NCBI RefSeq assembly: GCF_900497805.2
Contig: NW_020954562.1
Coordinates: forward strand, 18,872,265-18,936,264
DNA length: 64,000 nucleotides
Source: Vombatus ursinus
Lineage: Eukaryota > Chordata > Mammalia > Diprotodontia > Vombatidae
Reading direction: 5' to 3'
Each line of letters begins with the position of its first letter. Position 1 is the first letter of the stretch. The position numbers and the translations under genes are program-made. Below the pieces are notes generated by a model that ran no database searches, was not told the DNA's origin, and saw nothing but the letters and a program-made list of their open reading frames with translations. Positions 58,301 through 64,000 of the stretch are shown piece after piece.

Positions 58301-58999
58301 TCACAATTTCATACTATCTATTGGTAATATCCTTGACTAATAACAGTGTTATGTACTTTTTGGACTTCATAACAGTAGGCAGTCATTTAAATTTCAAAAG
58401 GAAAAGCTGTAAAAAAAAAAGTATCATTGTAAAAACATCTGGTAGATCAATGAATGAGGCCAGTGAATGGTTGGGGCAAAATAAAAGGTGTTATATGGAT
58501 TTCCTCATTTCAGCTTAGATATCCAAATATTTGGTATGACCATCTTAAAATAACCTGAGCACCTTTGTTTGAAGAGACTAGAGAACTGAAAACTTTGGTC
58601 AAAGTTAAGTCTTGCTAAATGTAAATTGTTGCATAAAATACCTAGTTCCTTGAGAGTTATGAAAGGGTTAATGCATCTTCCAAAGCTTTTTAATTAGCAA
58701 CCATAATAAAATGTAGAGTGGGATAAGCAGAACCCATGTTTCCATATTTATAAGACCTATATTTGGTTATTGTAGAAAAAATGTCATATTATGAAATAAA
58801 AGTTTGATATTCCTTCTGCTTTGAAATAGAATAAATTCTCAAATATTCTCATTCTTACACTTTGAAAATTCCAAATTCACTTTTTCTCAAGAAAAATATT
58901 CTTTTTTTGTAACTCTGACAAGTCTAATGATAAAAGATATTCAGGTTAGGAATGGAGAGAGAAAAAGATACTATTATATCTAACTTGTAAAGAGTTACT

Positions 59000-59985
59000 C
59001 GGGAGTCAAGATGGAGGAGTAAAAGCATTGACTTGCTTGGGCTTTCCCCCAAACCCCTCCAAATACCTGTAAAAATGACTCTAAACAAATTTTAGAGAAG
59101 CAGAAACCACAAAAAGACAGAATGAAACAAATTTCCAGCCCAAGACAACCTAGATGGTTGATTGGAAAGGTCTATTGTCCCAGACTGGGAGAGAAGCACA
59201 GTTCAGCTTGGGTGCACAGGCAAAGACCAAGTATCAGTGAACCTGGAGCAGGCCTCAGGGAATTGAATCAAGGGCAGCTGTGGTGGTTTCCAGACTTCTC
59301 AACCCACAAACACCAAAGACAACTTAGAAGGTCAGTAGGAAAGGTCTGCGACTAGGTGAGAGGGAAGCTCAGTCTCAGCCCCAGTCTCCACGCAGCCCTG
59401 GTGCAGTGGCTGCTTCCTGTGCTCTCAGCCCACAGACTGAAGGGGAATCAAGTGTCTGATCAGAGGAGGATTGTGGGGGTCTCTTTGCTGGTGCTGAGGC
59501 AGGAATCTCTCGCTTTGCCCGTGCTTGGATCTGGGTCGCAGTTCTGGGTGGCAGTCCTGGGTTTAGGAGGAATTCTGGTGTGGTAGAGCTTGTAGTGGAA
59601 GTGGAGAGGGAATACTCCTCACAGTTCCAAGGCAGAAAAGAGTGTTTGTGGCCACTCATATTCCAGAGCACAGGCCAGGAAAGGAATAAACACCTCGCCC
59701 TTGATCATACCACCTTGGAAGAACTGAAATTGTACAGGTCCCTAGAAGTATCTCTGAAAACGGCTGCACAAAACCCCTGAAGCTTATGACAGGAAGCAGA
59801 CCCCCTACCTTAACAAAGACCCCTACCTTAACAAAGAGTTTAAGACTCAAGTTATTGGCTGGGAACATGAGCAAACTGTGCAAAAAAAATCATACCATAG
59901 AATCTTTCTTTGGTGACAAAGAAGATCAAAACATACAACCAGAAGAAGACAACAAAGTCAAAGCTCCTACATCCAAAGTCTCCTT
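59000..59985 (+). mobile_element. Orphan L1 5' end: 5' UTR and start of ORF1, sense
   Basis: It begins GGGAGTCAAGATGGAGGAGT and runs through a GC-richer 5' UTR (GTGCAGTGGCTGCTTCCTGT, GTGCTTGGATCTGGGTCGCA). ORF1 starts with ATG at 59867: MSKLCKKNHTIESFFGDKED, then QPEEDNKVKAPTSK. It stops there, with no remaining ORF1, ORF2 or poly(A), and is followed at about 59990 by L1 3' UTR in the opposite orientation. The related minus-strand piece is at 26.1-27.3 kb. The other open frames over it are shadows. Confidence 0.8.
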
Positions 59986-59989
59986 CCTC

Positions 59990-60290
59990 TATCTGCCTAT
60001 CTGCTCAGCAAGTGGGCAGCATTATTTATCACCAATCCATTGGAATCATAGCTAATTATTACATTGATTAGAGTCTGTAAGTCTGATATTGTTGCATAAA
60101 TTGTTCTCCCAGTTCTGCTCAAGTCACTCTGTATCAGTCTATATAAGACTTCCTAGGTCTTTCTGAAACCTTTTTATTTCTTATGGCACAATAGAATCCA
60201 ATTATATTCATATGCTATAATCTTGTTAACTATGCCCTAATTGATGATCACCCCCACCAGCTTCCAGTTCTTTGCTACTTATTTCAGCTA
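59990..60290 (-). mobile_element. L1 LINE 3' UTR fragment, antisense
   Basis: GATTAGAGTCTGTAAGTC, CTATATAAGACTTCCTAGGT, TATTTCTTATGGCACAATAG, then CTAATTGATGATCACCC and CCAGTTCTTTGCTAC follow L1 3' UTR order. Confidence 0.65.
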
Positions 60291-60344
60291 AACAATAATT
60301 TCTTACACTACTATCTCTCTCTTGCCAACCTAGCCTATGCACCA

Positions 60345-60940
60345 AAACCAGATGAATCTTCCTAAAACGCAGTTCTGATAATGTCACTCCCTTACCCCTC
60401 CCCAAAATGATGACTGCCCATTGCCTTCTAAATAAAGCCAGAACATTTTAGCTAGATGTTTAGGGATCTGTAGAGTCTGGATCCAAAATACATTTCCAAA
60501 CTTATTTTATCCCTCTCCAGACATATTGAATTACTGTCTGTTCCTTGATCTTATTTTTCTCTTTCCTGCTTCAATGCTTTTATTCACACTTCCCACTATA
60601 CTTTGAAAGAATTTCTTCTTTTTCCTGCTACTCCAATATTCATGTCTTCAAATACTTTCCATTAGTCAAGGTCTAGCCAAAATGCTATGTGTTTCATGAA
60701 GTCTTTCCTAATGTTGACAAATGGAAGCACCAGTTACCTTCACATTGTGCTTTGTAAGCACCATGCTGTAGTCTGTATTATGTTGTTGTTGTTTTTTTTT
60801 CCTGTATGTATCTTTCTCCTCTGATAGTCTGGAAATTCCTTGGGGGTAGATAGGGTTTTAAATATCATTTTACTTCTTTCTTAACACCTAACATTTTATG
60901 TTAGAGATAGTATTGTTTCAATAAAAATTTAGTGAATATG
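60345..60940 (+). mobile_element. L2 LINE, 3' part, sense
   Basis: ATCTTCCTAAAACGCAGTTC, TGATAATGTCACTCCC, CCATTGCCTTCTAAATAAAG, CATGAAGTCTTTCCTAATG and CTAACATTTTATG. Confidence 0.7.
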
Positions 60941-61561
60941 AGATATATTTCATCTTACATGACTGTAACATGAGTAGTTGGAATTTCATTTTGTTCTTAT
61001 AACTATGTGTGGGTTACAATAATACTTTAAACAAAGCTATCAAGTGTTTCCCTCAGTAATTATGAACATTATTTTAATAACATATCCCACACTGTCTCCA
61101 AATATTTAATTGGATGGGGGAGGGATGAAATGTAAGAGAGATCACTAAATTCTCAAATAAAATAATATTTTAAATTTATTTTCATTTAGAAGAAAAATCT
61201 ATGTCCCAAGTAGAGGAGTGGGTTAGAAATTTATATAAAATGGGAAAATTAGTACATATTGGTATTAACTCCTAATGGGTTTTTAAACTCCACTGCTGGG
61301 GAGTAAAAAGAGTGAGCTGTAGATCAAAGGTCTTCTTAACAGTATTATTCAAGGAAATCTTAAGAAGTTAAACATTTATTATGATCCAGAAAGATACAAC
61401 GGGGAGCAGTTACCTCAGAAAGACTCAAACTTATAAAATCACTAATCATGGATTATTTGACTGAAGTGTTTGGGGAGAAAGTGTAAAGCATCTCCCAAAT
61501 GAAATTTCACTGTAAATCACTGACATAAAATATCCAACTTTTTATGACTGAACAGAGGGTT

Positions 61562-61655
61562 TGGCATTGTTTTTGTCTTCCTAGTACCTAGCATAGTTAT
61601 TTGTGCATAGTAAGCACTTCATAAATATTTAGTGAATTTAAAATAAATTTATGAA
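61562..61655 (+). mobile_element. L2 LINE 3' end
   Basis: GTCTTCCTAGTACCTAGCAT then GCATAGTAAGCACTTCATAA and ATATTTAGTGAATTT. Confidence 0.6.
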
Positions 61656-62339
61656 AAACAAGAAGTCAGAAATTTAAGTAGGAATATTTTTTTCAGCAAT
61701 ATTGTCTGTGAATCAGTTCCTTTCCCTTGCTCCAATTAAAAATGTATCTAAATTACATTTAACTTATATTTAAAAAATTTTTCTTCTATTTCCTCTTGAT
61801 TACACATTAATAAAATGCTGTGGATTTATTGATAGAAGGACTCAGAGGGTTCTTGTGGCATGTGGTTCTGTTGGTCATTCTTGGAATAAGCTGAGAGTAA
61901 AAACATTTTACTTTGGTGTATGGAACTTATTCATCTGATGGGAATGAGCTCTTCTTTTGAATCAGGAGGTGAGGGCAGTTGAAGAGGTAATTTACTAAAT
62001 GGTACACTGATGAACTGGGTGAAGAAATTCCCTTAACATAAATTGTTTATCCAACACAGTTCACCTTGGGATTAGACCTAGTAATAATGATTTTGTATAT
62101 TTATGATGTAGCCTGCTTCCAAGAAGTTCAAAGTACTCTATCGATTTGTGTCCTCAATCTTCATAATATTGAACTGAAAGATGTTATATGAGCAGAATAG
62201 GGTTTAAAAATTAGAATCCAAGGTTTCTAGCCTATATCAGTAGGTTTTTGGGTATGCCTGTCCCACACCCTCATAACTTTCTTCATCTAACTCTATCCTC
62301 CAAGTTCAATATATGTGTCAAGGCCCATTTTTATCATGA

Positions 62340-62545
62340 ACTCATCTCTTTCTCTAAACTCATGTTTTCAAACCCTCATCACCTGTAGTAATCAGTCTAC
62401 CTGCCTCTACTCTTTCTCCTCACTAATTTATCCTTTAGATAGCTTCAAAAATAATCTTCCCAATGCACATCTTACCATATCAACTCCTTCTTCCATCTAC
62501 AACTCACACATTTTCAGTATCTCCCAACTGACCATTGATTACAGG
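62340..62545 (+). mobile_element. L2-like fragment, weak
   Basis: AATAATCTTCCCAATGCACA, CTTACCATATCAACTCC and TCAGTATCTCCCAACTGACC resemble the L2 segment around its last coding part. Confidence 0.35.
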
Positions 62546-62819
62546 AGAGTAGTGTGTGAATTACTTGGGACAAGCAATAGTTTTGATATGTTCTTATTTT
62601 GTAACAACAATGGTCATGTATTTCTGCATTTACTGATACTAGCTTGACTCAAACATCTTGCCTTTACCAGATGAAACCAGATTTTGTTGCTTCTTCCAGA
62701 ATTAGATTGTTCCTTTGACAGTTTCTTGTTGGATTTGATGCCATACATGTTTCATTGTTCCCTTTTTTGTGTTTTTAATCTGTGATTTCAAGGGTGAATA
62801 TTACATGAAGGAAATGTGG

Positions 62820-63560
62820 GAAAAATTAGCCCATAAATAACACTGAAATGACTGCTAGAGGTATTTTAGTGGTTGTGGATAAGGGGAAGTCAAGTGTTTA
62901 AAGGATCACTCAAGTCCACAGTAAAAAAGAAATCAATCCCATTGAAACTCAAAGAAATGTGGTTGAAAATAAAAACCAGTGTCAAGAACTGACAAAGGGT
63001 TACTGCAAAGCAGCCCAATTAATCATCAGGAGACAATCAACAACCTTCAGAGAGACATGGTAATTGATGGGATCATTATTGATAACTCCACAGTGGGAAA
63101 TAGACTTCCTGAAGTTGGAAGAGCAGAGAGAAGACCAGCCTAAAAATGATACTAACAATTTATTTTTAAAAATACTTATCATAAGGAAGTTAATACAAAA
63201 ACTACAGTACTGAAGATTGGAAAAAAGATGATGCTTAATGATGAAACATATTTTTTCCCTTCAAGGCTATAAAAATACTATTAGATGTCCAGTTGAGCCG
63301 TTAAGATTTCAGTGACTTCATCAGACTATAATATATCCCTGTGTACCTCCCAAAAAAATATGAAAGAGGTCCTTTACTGCCAATGGACCTGAAAGTTTGT
63401 TCTGATTTGAGGAATAATGAACTCTGATATGTTGATATATCAGAAAGCAAAAGTGTTCCAAAATTAATAAAGTTCCCAAATGGTAATGGAATACTGCAAC
63501 ACCACTTTGTACCATGCCATATAGTACAAAGGTTAAGAAATTTGTTCAAGATATGTGTGT

Positions 63561-63603
<43 letters not shown>

Positions 63604-63880
63604 CACATATGCATGTGTGTATATATGTGTGTATACCTACACATACATATATGATTCAATGATTTGGAAATTTACTTGATGTGTTGAAAATCAAGTTGAA
63701 AATCTGGGTGCCACAATCAAGAATAGATGGGAAAATTGACTGTCAAAGATATGTTGCCTACCAAATGGGATAAGAGTGTGGTTTCAAGATGAAGAATTAA
63801 TATGTGTCAAAATCTTGATGCCAAATTTTGCAAAGCAGGTGACTATATCAAAAGAAAGTTATATGTCATATTAAAAGCCT
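62820..63880 (+). mobile_element. Decayed Tc1/mariner-type DNA transposon with transposase remnant
   Basis: Four separated blocks fit a Tc1-type DDE transposase in the right order. At 63048-63140 one frame of 31 codons includes STVGNRLPEVGRAERRPA, the end of the DNA-binding domain. At 63234-63257, in the same frame, LNDETYFF matches the first catalytic block (xSDETxF). At 63494-63520, in another frame, LQHHFVPCH stands where QQDxAPCH belongs, with the catalytic Asp lost. At 63788-63871, in that second frame, DEELICVKILMPNFAKQV and a following SYMSY match the C-terminal DEEIxxIxxxxxSMPxR...GGHIxY. The third catalytic block (DLNPIE) falls where a CA/TA microsatellite lies. Terminal inverted repeats were not identified. 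Kanga-type (Tc2 group) is a possibility. Confidence 0.6.
63564..63640 (+). repeat. (CA)n(TA)n microsatellite inside the Tc1-like fossil
   Basis: About 14 CA units, then TA units and ATGTGTGTATA sequence. The antisense open frames with Cys-Val runs are artefacts. Confidence 0.9.
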
Positions 63881-63949
63881 TCTAACTATATAAATGTTGT
63901 AAATTTTGTCATGTAAATAATTAAATTTAATTATTTTACTTAGTCCCAG

Positions 63950-63954
63950 CAAAA

Positions 63955-63998
<44 letters not shown>

Positions 63999-64000
63999 AA
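63950..64000 (+). repeat. (GAAA)n tetranucleotide repeat, continues past the window end
   Basis: Uninterrupted GAAA units from about 63957 to the last base. Confidence 0.95.

Larger units (their letters stand above)
49171..64000. other. Intergenic region downstream of GLRB
   Basis: No exon of a neighbouring gene was recognised on either strand; in human the next gene in this direction, as I recall, is GRIA2, and nothing here matches it. Outside the listed elements (notably 49171-49690, 51710-52990, 54290-55430, 55920-56680, 57330-57950, 58310-58990, 61030-61560 and 61660-62330) I see only AT-rich sequence. Confidence 0.75.

Noticed and set aside
59122-59883. Several overlapping open frames on both strands
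   Set aside because: They fall in the L1 5' UTR, where composition favours long frames; only the ORF1 start at 59867 is meaningful.
62315-62647. 110-codon + strand frame
   Set aside because: It overlaps a weak L2-like segment and has Ser/Thr/Leu-rich chance composition.
49171-64000. Exons of a neighbouring gene such as GRIA2
   Set aside because: No glutamate receptor sequence or any spliced coding signal was found.
63950-64000. Regular direct repeats that might suggest a CRISPR array
   Set aside because: It is a GAAA microsatellite without spacers, in a mammalian genome.

Overview
This window is mammalian chromosomal DNA, almost certainly from a marsupial. It holds the 3' two thirds of one gene, GLRB (glycine receptor beta subunit), on the + strand, followed by about 15 kb of intergenic DNA. 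The marsupial call rests on the interspersed repeats: tRNA-derived CORE-SINEs of the WSINE1/MAR1 type (several with perfect target-site duplications), L1 elements with a long 3' UTR and a marsupial-type 5' UTR, and old L2, L3/CR1, MIR and Tigger remains. The WSINE1 type points, more weakly, to an Australian lineage rather than the American opossum.

Gene layout. Six coding exons were read directly: 1945-2174, 2267-2349, 7661-7801, 16291-16443, 37517-37809 and 46772-47068 (stop). They splice in frame to 398 residues that match human GLRB residues 100-497 from memory. The first 99 codons (signal peptide, N-terminus and start of the ligand-binding domain) lie left of the window. The six exons give most of the ligand-binding domain with the Cys-loop, loop C, TM1-TM3, the long intracellular loop with the gephyrin-binding motif, and TM4. 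The 3' UTR follows, with candidate poly(A) signals at 47608, 48811 and 49146.

Introns. Introns range from 92 bp to 21 kb and hold nearly all the repeats. The 21 kb intron (16444-37516) carries a large antisense L1 cluster (17.35-27.4 kb). Inside it are a younger L1 insertion with a 15-bp target duplication, an internally deleted Tigger-type DNA transposon inside ORF2, a SINE-like insertion, and stacked L1 5' ends. Every L1 segment recognised within the gene is antisense to GLRB.

Downstream (about 49.2-64 kb). No gene was recognised. The region has L2 and L3/CR1 remains, more L1 pieces (including an orphan L1 5' end on the + strand at 59.0-60.0 kb), one WSINE1 with a perfect duplication, and at the right edge a decayed Tc1/mariner-type transposase fossil (about 62.8-63.9 kb) split by a CA/TA microsatellite. 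The window ends in a GAAA repeat. No retrovirus-like or LTR element, CRISPR array, operon or bacterial feature was recognised. The most unusual items are the nested L1/Tigger cluster and the Tc1-type transposase fossil, not a new functional system.
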